DNA of 64,000 nucleotides from contig JAQWOH010000067.1 of assembly GCA_029245955.1 (NCBI GenBank), positions 16,390-80,389 of the forward strand. The letters are read 5' to 3'. How positions within the stretch are numbered: position 1 is the first letter of the stretch; each line of letters opens with the position of its first letter. The DNA is from Fuerstiella sp. (GTDB lineage: Bacteria > Planctomycetota > Planctomycetia > Planctomycetales > Planctomycetaceae). Made by a program: the position numbers and the translations under genes. Below are positions 40,589 to 49,674 of this stretch, one piece after another. The notes beneath the pieces are model-generated. The model saw nothing but the letters and a program-made list of their open reading frames with translations, did no database searches and was not told where the DNA came from.

Positions 40589-41539
40589 TCAGGCAGCCTC
40601 TTTGTGTGACTGGTACAGTGCCAGCTTATTGCGAAGTGTACGCGAGGTGACTTCCAGTGTCCGCGCGGCATTCTCTTTGTTGCCGGAACACCGTCGCAGA
40701 CGACTCTCAATCACCAGGCGTTCGATATCCTTCAATGCCAGCGTTTCAAACTCACGCGGCAGCGAAACCGGCATCGCATTGCCAGCCTGCGACCCCGGCA
40801 CTGGAAGATCAAACCCTTCAATGACCGTCGAAGTCTGTACCAGACACTCACGGCGAATCACATTTTTCAGCTGCCGAGCATTTCCCGGCCAGTGATAGGC
40901 CAACAGTACCTTCATGGCGCCGGCGGCGATTGCATTCACGGAGTGAGGTGCCTCGTCGCGACACTCTTCCACAAATCGTTCGGCGAGGGCAGGAATTTCC
41001 TCCGGACGATCTCGCAGCGGCAGAATGCTGAGGGTCAGCGCATCCAGTCGATAAAACAGGTCTTCGCGAAAATTGCCCTGAGCCACCTCCTGCGACAGAA
41101 GCCGATTTGTGGCCGTGACGACACGAGCCCTGACAGGCAGCGATTCGAAGCTGCCCACACGTTGAAACTCATGTTCCTCGAGGACTCGCAGCAACTTCGC
41201 CTGCACCGAAACGGGAAGTTCTCCGATTTCGTCAAGAAACAACGTGCCATCCTCAGCAGCTTCAAGGCAGCCGGTGCGACGCTGGTCCGCACCGGTAAAC
41301 GCTCCGCGTTCGTGTCCGAACAAAGCGCTGTCTACCAGATTCTCATTGAGCGCAGCACAATTAATGCGAATGTACGGGCGACTGTGGCGAGAACTTTTCT
41401 CATGGATAAAGCGGGCCAGCAGTTCTTTGCCGGTGCCGCTTTCTCCCTGAATCAACACAGTGGCGCAGCTTTGCGCATAACGCTCTGCCCGCAACAGCAA
41501 ACGCTGCATGCTGTCAGACTTTGATACAATATCGATCAT
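40589..41539 (-). CDS. Sigma-54-dependent transcriptional activator without receiver domain
   Basis: A 316-residue enhancer-binding protein. It is almost entirely the AAA+ domain: Walker A GESGTGKE (Lys38), the sigma-54 contact loop GAFTGA (79-84), Walker B TLFLDEIGELP, the arginine finger region REDLFYRLD, and a C-terminal Fis-like helix-turn-helix (NKENAARTLEVTSRTLRNKL). No response-regulator or GAF domain precedes it, so activity is likely set by protein partners or abundance. The ATG at 41539 has GAGTG upstream; the frame opens earlier at TTG 41614. It is the last gene of the operon divergent from flagellin and is the natural candidate to act on the flagellin promoter (inference). Confidence 0.85.
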   Translation of the reverse strand: MIDIVSKSDSMQRLLLRAERYAQSCATVLIQGESGTGKELLARFIHEKSSRHSRPYIRINCAALNENLVDSALFGHERGAFTGADQRRTGCLEAAEDGTLFLDEIGELPVSVQAKLLRVLEEHEFQRVGSFESLPVRARVVTATNRLLSQEVAQGNFREDLFYRLDALTLSILPLRDRPEEIPALAERFVEECRDEAPHSVNAIAAGAMKVLLAYHWPGNARQLKNVIRRECLVQTSTVIEGFDLPVPGSQAGNAMPVSLPREFETLALKDIERLVIESRLRRCSGNKENAARTLEVTSRTLRNKLALYQSHKEAA

Positions 41540-41610
41540 ACAGATCACTCGATAAACTCGTGCCAACCGGAAGCACACCCCCCTGAGCGTGTCGACGGTC
41601 TGCGGAACGC

Positions 41611-42039
41611 TCAACCTGTTTTCATTGTCCTCTGGTAGGCCTGATGCATAGCCCGCCGTGTCACATCACCATCCAGTTGCGGCAGCATTCGGTCGCGTAC
41701 TTCGGTAAAAACGTCTTTAACGTCGTCAATCTGTCGCAGGAATTCCTGTAAATTCTCTGTCTGATGATCGAGTGCTGCGGATAATTCAGGAGACTTCGGC
41801 AGACCTTCCTGTTCATATGACTGTGTCGCCCGCGCTACGTTGTCGCCAAGATGTCTAATGCGTCCAAGAGACTGCTGCAGTGCCACCATTCCGGAACGAG
41901 CCCTGTCGGAACTGATATCCTTCAGCTTGCCCATCTTATGGATCACCCCGGTCGCAACCACATACTCGGCCTCCTGACGCTTCAGGTGATCGATCAGATT
42001 CGCCTGGGCGGCGGACAGTTTATTGTTCAACACTGTCAC
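41611..42039 (-). CDS. Small helical protein, FlgN-like (inferred)
   Basis: A 142-residue, almost wholly helical protein (LSAAQANLIDHLKRQEAEYVV, LIRHLGDNVARA-like). The GTG at 42039 follows GAAGGAGA six or seven bases upstream, which decides the start; the frame overlaps the end of the preceding TPR gene by 20 bases, and the activator gene's ATG follows 72 bases downstream. Size, helical nature and place in a flagellar locus suggest a FlgN-type export chaperone or another late flagellar helper. No sequence motif proves it. Confidence 0.65.
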   Translation of the reverse strand: MTVLNNKLSAAQANLIDHLKRQEAEYVVATGVIHKMGKLKDISSDRARSGMVALQQSLGRIRHLGDNVARATQSYEQEGLPKSPELSAALDHQTENLQEFLRQIDDVKDVFTEVRDRMLPQLDGDVTRRAMHQAYQRTMKTG

Positions 42040-43171
42040 CTGACGTCTCCTTCAAATCGGTGAGAATTCCGTCGTATTCTTTAATATGTGTTTCCAGTTC
42101 CGATCGGGCATCAATCTGACCTAACCACCAAACCGACATTTCAGCCAGCCATCCGGCGTCGTTCTGACCAGCCAGCCGACGGTAAAGCTCCTGTGCCTCA
42201 GGAATTCGTTTCAGTTTTCGCATACAGGAGGCTCGCTGAAAACTGACCCAGAAGCGCTCACTCTGTGGAACATGTTGAAGATCAACTTTGCCGTACATCT
42301 CCAGAGCGAGGTCCAGTTCACTGAGTGAATACAGACTGTCAGCGAGTCCAATTCGGTCAACGGGGCCATCAACGATGCCTTCCGCATTTATGCTGTCGGC
42401 GAAAACAGAATCTGCAATCGAGTCGGCCGCCTGAGTATCCACAACAGGCTGCGGCAACACAGACGGTGAATCTACGGGCGATGCACCTTTACCAGACGGC
42501 TCTGCCGCCTCCGGGACCTCAACCGGGACCTCAATCGGGACCTCAATCGGGACCTCAATCGGGACCTCAACCGGAACCTCAACCGGAACCTCAACCGGAG
42601 ACGTTGCTGTCGGGGGCTGCCCAACGGACTCCTGTGTAGAGCTATCAGTCGTCGTTTGTGCAGGTGACGTCCCTTCCGTGATGCTGGAATCCCGGAGCTT
42701 AATCCGCTCAACAATCTTTCGTTGAATCTCACGGATTATGGCTTCCGTTTCATGCTGATTTTTCTTCATCTCGTCAGCGATCGCATGCCTGCTCTGTAGT
42801 GGCCTTGCTACCAGGGCCGACCGGTCGGTTTCTGACAGACTGGGCGTCCGCTGTTCGATTTCCCGCTTTGCAATCCTGTCTGCCCGTAGTATATCGGAGG
42901 TACGCAACTGCCGTTCTTTGGTGGTTCGTGTCGTTTTCCACGACGGGGTCTGGCTGCCTGAGACCGCAGGCACGGTGACAGTGTTCATATAAGAGGATCC
43001 GGAACTCGTCTGCTGTCCAATCGTGTTCGCATACGGTATCAGACAGAGGCTCGCAAAACAGAGAATCCGTCCCCACGGTATAGAGTTCGTCTGCTGTGAT
43101 TCGACACGCGAAGAAACACACCGGCGTCCGCAGAACGCGCGTCCAGCATGGAGTGTGGAATGCTTGTTCAT
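42020..43171 (-). CDS. TPR protein with P-V/I-E-V repeat linker
   Basis: A 383-residue protein starting four bases inside the end of the preceding gene (ATGA overlap), a sign of translational coupling. It has an N-terminal hydrophobic segment (about 33-50), a charged helical middle (RADRIAKREIEQ), a linker with seven copies of P-V/I-E-V at about residues 193-220, and a C-terminal TPR-like part (about 265-365, ADSLYSLSELDLALEMYG, RFWVSFQRASCMRKL). The linker would be stiff and extended, as in TonB-like or spacer proteins that cross the periplasm. Function unknown; it is encoded with another TPR protein and a sigma-54 activator. Confidence 0.7.
   Translation of the reverse strand: MNKHSTLHAGRAFCGRRCVSSRVESQQTNSIPWGRILCFASLCLIPYANTIGQQTSSGSSYMNTVTVPAVSGSQTPSWKTTRTTKERQLRTSDILRADRIAKREIEQRTPSLSETDRSALVARPLQSRHAIADEMKKNQHETEAIIREIQRKIVERIKLRDSSITEGTSPAQTTTDSSTQESVGQPPTATSPVEVPVEVPVEVPIEVPIEVPIEVPVEVPEAAEPSGKGASPVDSPSVLPQPVVDTQAADSIADSVFADSINAEGIVDGPVDRIGLADSLYSLSELDLALEMYGKVDLQHVPQSERFWVSFQRASCMRKLKRIPEAQELYRRLAGQNDAGWLAEMSVWWLGQIDARSELETHIKEYDGILTDLKETSGDSVEQ
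42511..42594 (-). repeat. 7 x 12-bp tandem repeat encoding P-V/I-E-V
   Basis: Seven tandem 12-base units (ccgggacctcaa and variants with t for c, or ggaa for ggga) inside the TPR gene. Variants are grouped: two ccggg, three tcggg, two ccgga. On the coding strand each unit is four codons. Grouping of variants suggests recent block duplication. Confidence 0.92.
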
Positions 43172-45528
43172 TCATTCGTCTCCTCAGCCGAAACAGCTCC
43201 CGAGTCTGGCTGAAACGGCTGCAGTGCACGCACCTTCTCGATGGCTTCAGACGGCGACTCCGACTGAAGTGCGCGATCAGACAGATCCGTCGTCGCGTCG
43301 GATTCCATCATCTGTTCGGCCGGCAGCATTCCGGCGAAACAATAGACGGCTGCCTGGTGATTCTTCTGTTGCTGATACGCCCTGCCCATCGTTTGAAGAG
43401 CAGTTCGTTGAACTTCCATATCGTCAGACGTAATAACAACATGACGGCAGTGCCGCACGGCCGCTGTGGGATTTCCCTGCTGCAGTGCAACTAATGCTGC
43501 CTGCAGAGAGATTTTCTGCCCCAGACTGTCGGAATGATCCAATTCGAGCGCTGCCAGAAGTTCTTTCGCTTCGTCGAGACGACCATCAAGACGATACAAA
43601 TGAGCGACCGACAGCATCGCCCGCTCTCGCAGCGAAGCCGCAGGTACACGTTTTATCGTCTGCAGGTAGCTTTCCACGGCCATGTCAGTCAGCCCAAGCT
43701 CCAGGCACGCCTCTGCGTGAAGAAACGACCAGTGAGCACCAAATTGTGTCTTCGGTTTGAAACGCGTCAGAGCTGTGACAAGATCACGCCCCTCACGCTC
43801 CCGTCGTGCCGGCAGTAAAGCTGCCTTAAATCGCGCCAGGGCCGACAAAAATGCTGCGGCGGTACGATGTTCACTTCTCTGCAACTTCCCCCGTCTTTCC
43901 ATCAGAATTGCATTTGCCCCCTGCGGCTTTCCGTCCATCAGGTAGGCCGAACTAAGCATCAGAGCGGCTGGTGGTTCAAGGTTTGTCCCCCTCGAAACGG
44001 CCAGTGCCCTGACCAGTGTTGACACGGCCCCGGAAGACTCGCCCTGCTCAAGCTGCAGGCGGCCAACATACAAATACCCGCCGACAGTGGCATCAAGATT
44101 ATTTGAAGACGCATCTACGGCCTGCAGAAATGCGACCCGTGAATCATCAATCTGCCCCATCGCCAGCAAACACTTGCCCAGATTAAATGATGTTTCTGCC
44201 TGCACTTCCGAACGGGAATCCAACTGAATCTGCACTTGAAATGAATGTGCCGCGTCAACAAACATGTGCTCCTGAAACTGAAGTATGCCCAGTGAAACCC
44301 GACTGAAACTGGCATGATAAGAATCCGGAGCCGCGATCAGGGCATTGCGCAGAAGTCGTTTTCCGGCCGCTCTACGGTATTCGGCAAGGGAATCGGCATC
44401 CATTTCTGACGAGGCCCTGACACGAATTTCTCCATCATGATGAGTCCATGTCAGACCGAAAGGGGTACACAGGCCGTCAAACAACAGACTCAGACGAATG
44501 TCATCATTATGCAGCTGCTGGGTTCGACCACTCAGAACAATCTCTGCCGCCTCAGAGATATTGCAGGTGAAGCCGCTGCGCTTGCAAACCGCCTCCAGGA
44601 CCTTGATGAGGTTTGAGGCCGGCGTGTGGGCTTTCAGAAAAATGCTGTCCGGAAGATTATCGGTTCTCTGCAGAATCTCGAAGGCCACTGTGTTCGCATG
44701 GTCTGGCGAAGTTTCGCTGAGCAGTTCGTCGATCATTTCCAGCTGCATATCCGGATCAGGTGCGCACACCGGCATCACCATTCCTGAATCGTGCATAAGG
44801 TATGTGACGTCGTCGGGAACAAATGCCTGACAGTAAGCTCTTCCCGTCACATGCAGCAGTTCACCCCGCACTTGAGGTGAGAAGTAAGTTTCATCAAGAA
44901 TGACCTGTCTCATCAGTCCGACCGACAGTGCTTCCACATTTCCCAGGGCGGCCAGACACCTCGCTTCACCCAGACGAGCAATCCCCGCCCATGTGAGTGT
45001 GGAAAATTGCCGGGCAAGCGACTGATACTGTTTACTGGCTTCAGCGAAACGCCCCTCGACCTCAGCGCACAAAGCAATTCGATACCGAACTGCAGCCTCG
45101 GACACACCATCCAGTTGCTCCAGAGCAAATTCATAGATGCTCAACGCTTGGGAGTAATTCCCGGCTCGCAGCTCCTCATCCGCCAGGGCAATATGAGACG
45201 TGATTCCTGCCCTGTCCCTATCAGCCGATGTCTCAGACCCTTCGTTGTCGCGGGAAAATCCCGCAATCAGATCGTCATCCGACTCAAGCAGCGGTACTTC
45301 CGCGGCCAGCGGGTCATTTTCCTCAAAGGGAGGGCCGACAGGAATTTCACCGCCGCCCCGCGTGCGACCCCTGCCGCTCGAGTGATTCCCCGCAGCAACA
45401 GGAGTATCACCGCCGATCAGGAACTGCCCTACCGAGATTCCAACAGCGCAAATTGCGGCACCCGCCAACAACAGAGTCGCGCCGTGAATTGCTTTATTTT
45501 TGGGCTTGACTGATGCTTCTTCCGTCAC
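43168..45528 (-). CDS. Membrane-anchored TPR protein with STN-like domain
   Basis: A 786-residue protein and first gene of the four-gene operon divergent from flagellin. GTG 45528 has GGGGGG upstream. A hydrophobic anchor spans about residues 17-37, followed by a Gly/Arg-rich linker. TPR helices run from about 108 to 240 (EELRAGNYSQALSIYEFALEQL). Residues about 295-371 look like a secretin/TonB short N-terminal (STN) domain (ASNLIKVLEAVCKRSGF, then DGLCTPFGLTW-HHDGEIRV). TPRs resume to the end. Such a combination suggests a cell-envelope scaffold. Involvement in flagellum building or its control is inferred from position. The next gene overlaps its stop by four bases. Confidence 0.78.
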   Translation of the reverse strand: MTEEASVKPKNKAIHGATLLLAGAAICAVGISVGQFLIGGDTPVAAGNHSSGRGRTRGGGEIPVGPPFEENDPLAAEVPLLESDDDLIAGFSRDNEGSETSADRDRAGITSHIALADEELRAGNYSQALSIYEFALEQLDGVSEAAVRYRIALCAEVEGRFAEASKQYQSLARQFSTLTWAGIARLGEARCLAALGNVEALSVGLMRQVILDETYFSPQVRGELLHVTGRAYCQAFVPDDVTYLMHDSGMVMPVCAPDPDMQLEMIDELLSETSPDHANTVAFEILQRTDNLPDSIFLKAHTPASNLIKVLEAVCKRSGFTCNISEAAEIVLSGRTQQLHNDDIRLSLLFDGLCTPFGLTWTHHDGEIRVRASSEMDADSLAEYRRAAGKRLLRNALIAAPDSYHASFSRVSLGILQFQEHMFVDAAHSFQVQIQLDSRSEVQAETSFNLGKCLLAMGQIDDSRVAFLQAVDASSNNLDATVGGYLYVGRLQLEQGESSGAVSTLVRALAVSRGTNLEPPAALMLSSAYLMDGKPQGANAILMERRGKLQRSEHRTAAAFLSALARFKAALLPARREREGRDLVTALTRFKPKTQFGAHWSFLHAEACLELGLTDMAVESYLQTIKRVPAASLRERAMLSVAHLYRLDGRLDEAKELLAALELDHSDSLGQKISLQAALVALQQGNPTAAVRHCRHVVITSDDMEVQRTALQTMGRAYQQQKNHQAAVYCFAGMLPAEQMMESDATTDLSDRALQSESPSEAIEKVRALQPFQPDSGAVSAEETNE

Positions 45529-45834
45529 GGAAGTCCCCCCTCGGATCGCAATTGCACACTACTTCAATCGTTACAATCGCTACAGATTCATCGACAGACA
45601 GACTTTGCGAAGTGAGCTGTTTTTTGAGGAGCAAGTCATCTAAGTAAGCTACGATATGAATAATGGTCATCCGGTCTTTTTTGGGTCTGATGCCAAGTCG
45701 CACTCGGAATTCCCCTATCTTCGTCTGACTGACGGAACGGAATTCATGCTGCGGGTCTACGGAGTTCGAAAATCGAATACACGGATGATTGATCGAAAAT
45801 GCGACAAATGGCCTTCGAAGCCGTTATCGGACTA
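45529..45834. other. Divergent control region upstream of flagellin
   Basis: About 300 bases between the STN/TPR operon (-) and flagellin (+), A/T-richer than its surroundings. A frame open from 45656 to 45934 encodes nothing familiar and covers the flagellin promoter, so it was not taken as a gene. Confidence 0.5.
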
Positions 45835-45849
45835 TGGACAGTCATTGGC
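45835..45849 (+). promoter_or_regulatory. Candidate sigma-54 (-24/-12) promoter of flagellin
   Basis: TGGACAGTCATTGGC has GG and GC spaced exactly as in the consensus TGGCAC-N5-TTGC, with the TTG-GC end close to the -12 box. Transcription would begin about 12 bases downstream and leave a leader near 77 bases before the ATG at 45938. A sigma-54 activator gene lies in the divergent operon. Assigned by eye, not tested. Confidence 0.5.
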
Positions 45850-45937
45850 AGGGACGCCCAGATACAAAGCCTTTTTGTTATTCTCGCAAAAGCGTGAGGG
45901 GGCCGAGTATTTCGTATCACAACGAGAGGTCTAAGTA

Positions 45938-47350
45938 ATGGGACTCACAATTACCAACAATGTGTCGTCACTGACGGCACAGCACAATCTTGGACGAGCG
46001 TCCAAGGGTGTGGCCACATCAATTGAACGACTGTCATCCGGCCTGAAGATTAACCGTGGTGCTGATGGCCCTGCTGCTCTCGTAATTTCGGAAAAGCAAC
46101 GTGCACAGATCGCCGGCCTGAAGGCGGCCATCGACAACTCCGAAAAAGCCGTCGCACTGGTACAGACTGCTGAAGGTGCATTGGGGGAAATTAACTCTCT
46201 GCTCATCAAGGTTCGAAGTCTGGCTATTGATTCCGCCAACTCCGGCGTCAACGACTCTGACGGACTTGCTGCCAATCAGGCGGAAATTGATAATGCGTTG
46301 GACACAATCAACCGAATTGCGAACAACACACAATTCGGAAGCAAGAACCTTCTGGATGGTTCTGGCGGCATTAACGGTACAAGCAGTGATAGTGCTGTCG
46401 ATTTCCTGAAGGGAACTTCAGACACGACTGCCGGATCATATGCTGTAACAGTGACCACTGCTGGTGAACGAGCGACAGAATCGGCAACTACAGATCAGAC
46501 ACAAGCTCTGGCAGCTGACGAAGTACTGACGATCAATGATGTCAGCGTTACACTCACAGCCGGACTTAGTCAGGCTCAGGTGGTTGACCGAATCAACGAC
46601 TTCACAGCACAGACCGGTGTTACTGCTGAAGTAAACGGCACTGCGACTCGGCTTTACACGGCCAATTTCGGTGCGGATGCCGAAATCACAGTAATTTCCA
46701 ATGTCGCGTCAGCCAGTGACAGTAGTGGCTTCCAAAACACTGAGCAAACAGACGTTGGTATTGATATTGTTGGTACCATCGGTGGTGCGAGCTTCAATGG
46801 CAGTGGAGATATTCTGACGGCTGAATCCGGCGCTGCCAAGGGCCTGTCTGTTCAGATCGCCGCGTCAGGTGCAGATGCAACGTCAACCGGCATCGCCGTT
46901 ACAGCCACGATTTCCGTGACTGACAATGCGTTGCAGTTTCAGATCGGTGCCAACCAGAATCAAACTGCCAGTATCGCAATTGATCGAGTCAATCCAGTTG
47001 CTCTCGGTTTTGGTGTGACTGGCAACCAGTTCAACAACCTGAATGAAATTGATGTCACATCGGCCAGCAAATCTCAGGATTCCCTGGCCGTGATTGATGC
47101 CGCAATCAATGACGTCACAAATCTTCGCGGCACGCTGGGTGCGTTTCAGGCACATACACTGGAAGCGACTGGAAATAACCTTCGGGCGACTCTGGAAAAC
47201 ACGGTAAATGCCGAATCTGTAATCCGTGATACAGACTTCGCTTCTGAAATTGCCAACTTCACCAAGGGACAGGTACTGGTACAGGCCGGTACTTCAGTTC
47301 TTGGAAACGCAAACCAGATTCCTCAGCAGGTCCTTGCACTGCTGCAGTAA
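45938..47350 (+). CDS. fliC: Flagellin
   Basis: A 470-residue filament protein. The conserved N-terminal D0/D1 part (LTITNNVSSLTAQHNLGRAS, ERLSSGLKINRGADGPAALVISEKQRAQIAGLKAA) and C-terminal D1/D0 part (FQAHTLEATGNNLRATLENTVNAESVIRDTDFA, ending GNANQIPQQVLALLQ) are clear. The centre (about 145-390) is a variable, Thr/Asp-rich domain. GAGAGGT lies about ten bases before the ATG. A strong terminator follows. fliD and fliS are the next genes on the strand. Export would use the flagellar type III system, which is not in this window. Confidence 0.97.
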   Translation: MGLTITNNVSSLTAQHNLGRASKGVATSIERLSSGLKINRGADGPAALVISEKQRAQIAGLKAAIDNSEKAVALVQTAEGALGEINSLLIKVRSLAIDSANSGVNDSDGLAANQAEIDNALDTINRIANNTQFGSKNLLDGSGGINGTSSDSAVDFLKGTSDTTAGSYAVTVTTAGERATESATTDQTQALAADEVLTINDVSVTLTAGLSQAQVVDRINDFTAQTGVTAEVNGTATRLYTANFGADAEITVISNVASASDSSGFQNTEQTDVGIDIVGTIGGASFNGSGDILTAESGAAKGLSVQIAASGADATSTGIAVTATISVTDNALQFQIGANQNQTASIAIDRVNPVALGFGVTGNQFNNLNEIDVTSASKSQDSLAVIDAAINDVTNLRGTLGAFQAHTLEATGNNLRATLENTVNAESVIRDTDFASEIANFTKGQVLVQAGTSVLGNANQIPQQVLALLQ

Positions 47351-47471
47351 TTCTGATTTTGTAACAGGGCATTCCCAAACAATCCAGACCGTCAGTTTTT
47401 CACTTCTTCACGAAGCCATAACTCTGACAACAGTCGTCTGAATCTGCTTTTGACTGCCCCGTAAAAGTTAT

Positions 47472-47516
47472 GGTCCGGTCGACACTGAGTTCACTCAGTT
47501 GTCGGCCGGACCTTTT
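47472..47516 (+). terminator. Intrinsic terminator of flagellin
   Basis: A long stem of three perfect blocks (GGTCCGG/CCGGACC, CGACA/TGTCG, CTGAG/CTCAG) with a TTCA loop and one bulge, followed by TTTT. It lies about 120 bases after the flagellin stop and separates it from fliD. Confidence 0.85.
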
Positions 47517-47602
47517 CCTGTCTATTGAGTTAATGCAAAACCAAAGTATTCAGAATCGGCCGCAACCTCCGCGTTTCGAGCCGGGCGTCTCCGGAGTTAG
47601 CC

Positions 47603-49609
47603 ATGCCCATTACAATTGACGGACTCGTTTCCGGGCTGGACACGGAAACCATTGTCGAAGGCCTGCTTGATATCCAGCAGACACAGCTCGACCGTATCGA
47701 GCTGAAAAGAGCCGATGTCCTGGCCGAGCAGGCCACATTCGCCTCACTGGAAGCACAACTCGTCTCGTTTCGCTCCAGTGTCTCAGGACTGGCCAGACTG
47801 GCGAACAATCCGTTCGAACGCCAGACCGTCGACGCCAGCGACGACACCGTCCTGACGGGCACCGCTTCGTCGTCCGCCGCGAACGGAATCTACCGCCTGA
47901 CCGTAAACTCAGTCGCAAAGGCCCATCAGATTGCGTCTCAAGGCTACGCAGACACGGACTCGGAAATCACTCAGGGCACCATCGACTTGCGCATCGGCTC
48001 CGGCGACCTCACAACCGTGACGGTTGACAGCACAAACAACACGCTGGCCGGACTGGCCGAATCGATCAACGCGAGCGGCTCCGGTGTATCCGCCTCCATC
48101 ATCAAGGACTCCAGTGGCGGTAACACGCCCTATAAATTGCTGCTCACGTCAACACAATCGGGACACGACAATTCTATTTCTTTGACCAACAATCTTGAAG
48201 CCACAGCCGGAAACGCCACGAAACCGGCGTTTGATTTTGGCAATCCGGTTCAGGCTGCCGAAAATGCACAGGTAACACTGGGAAGTGGTGCGGGTGCCAT
48301 CTCAGTTGAAAGCTCTACCAACCGATTTGACAACCTGATTGACGGTGTCACCCTCGACCTTCTGAACGTATCCGGCGGCCAGGAAGTCACCGTAACAGTG
48401 GCCCACAACAGTGAAGACGCGGTTTCTGGCGTGCAGGATCTCGTCAATTCATTTAATTCGGTGATGTCGTTCATCGATGAACGTTCCACCTTCAACGAGG
48501 CTACGGAGTCCGGCGGTGTGCTGCTGGGCAACCGGTCGGCCATCAACATTCAACAGCGGCTGCAGAATGCGCTCCTGTCCGTCGTTCCAGGAGTGAACAG
48601 TGACGCCAATCGACTTTCGGCGATCGGTGTTTCAGTCACCGACAACGGCCGATTGCAACTCGATGAATCTACACTCAGGGGAGTCCTGGACGGCAGCAAC
48701 AAGAATGTAAACCGCGATGATCTGAAACGCCTCTTCGCGCTGGATGCGCAGAGCTCGAATTCAAAGATCAGCTTCGTACTCGGCAGCTCAAAGACAAAAC
48801 CATCAACAACGGGATATCAGGTTGACCTGACTCAGGCTGCAGCTAAGGCGGCAATCACCGCTGACAACGCTCTCAGCGGATCGACCGTCATCAACTCCTC
48901 CAACCGAACGTTGGAACTGGAACTTGACGGCACCGAGGCCACGATTACGCTCAATGAAGGCACCTACACCGACCAGGAACTTGCGGATCACCTTGAGTCG
49001 CTCATCGGTGGTGCCTCAGACCTCAACGGCAGGAAGGCGAATGTAGCAGTATCCGGCGGCTTGTTGAGCGTTACGTCCGACACTTACGGCAGCACGTCGA
49101 CCGTTAAGGTCATCAGTGGCACGGCGATAACAACGCTGGGATTCGCCGCAGGAGCTTCCGATACAGGTCGAGACGTCACGGGCACGTTTATCGTGAATGG
49201 AGTCACGGAAACAGCGGTCGGCAGAGGCCAGATCCTGACCGGAAACTCCGATAACGAAAACACGGCAGACCTGCAGCTGCGAATCAAGCTCAGCTCGTCC
49301 GAAATTTCAGCTGGCATCGAAGCACAGGTCACAGTGACTCAGGGCCTGGCTTCGTCGCTCGACGCCATTCTGAATGACATGCTTGATCCGATTACGGGAG
49401 GTCTGAAGATCATCGACGAGCGTTTTGACGATGAAGCCCAAAACCTGCAGGATTCGCTGGAGCGACAGCAGTCACTCTTCGATCTTCAAAGGGAGGCACT
49501 TGTCAGAGAGTTTGTCGCACTGGAAACTTCGCTGTCAGAACTCAAGAGTACCGGTGAGTTTCTAAGTAGTCAACTGGCGGCCCTTGATGCAGCACGGAAC
49601 AAGAAATAG
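47603..49609 (+). CDS. fliD: Flagellar filament capping protein FliD
   Basis: A 668-residue FliD (HAP2). The FliD N-terminal domain is clear (GLVSGLDTETIVEGLLDIQQTQLDRIE) and the C-terminal domain too (ILNDMLDPITGGLKIIDERFDDEAQNLQDSLERQQ, ending with a coiled part). It caps the growing filament and helps flagellin fold. Longer than the E. coli protein (468) because of an enlarged middle. CTCCGGAG before the ATG is the ribosome-binding site. It sits between flagellin and fliS, as in many bacteria. Confidence 0.95.
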   Translation: MPITIDGLVSGLDTETIVEGLLDIQQTQLDRIELKRADVLAEQATFASLEAQLVSFRSSVSGLARLANNPFERQTVDASDDTVLTGTASSSAANGIYRLTVNSVAKAHQIASQGYADTDSEITQGTIDLRIGSGDLTTVTVDSTNNTLAGLAESINASGSGVSASIIKDSSGGNTPYKLLLTSTQSGHDNSISLTNNLEATAGNATKPAFDFGNPVQAAENAQVTLGSGAGAISVESSTNRFDNLIDGVTLDLLNVSGGQEVTVTVAHNSEDAVSGVQDLVNSFNSVMSFIDERSTFNEATESGGVLLGNRSAINIQQRLQNALLSVVPGVNSDANRLSAIGVSVTDNGRLQLDESTLRGVLDGSNKNVNRDDLKRLFALDAQSSNSKISFVLGSSKTKPSTTGYQVDLTQAAAKAAITADNALSGSTVINSSNRTLELELDGTEATITLNEGTYTDQELADHLESLIGGASDLNGRKANVAVSGGLLSVTSDTYGSTSTVKVISGTAITTLGFAAGASDTGRDVTGTFIVNGVTETAVGRGQILTGNSDNENTADLQLRIKLSSSEISAGIEAQVTVTQGLASSLDAILNDMLDPITGGLKIIDERFDDEAQNLQDSLERQQSLFDLQREALVREFVALETSLSELKSTGEFLSSQLAALDAARNKK

Positions 49610-49674
49610 CAACACTTCGCCTCTGGCTGAACAATCAGCATTAAGGCCCCCCTCCCGAAGAAACACACTTTTTA

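Noticed and set aside
45656..45934. 92-codon open frame just before flagellin
   Set aside because: It covers the likely flagellin promoter, has no ribosome-binding site, and its residues match no pattern I know.
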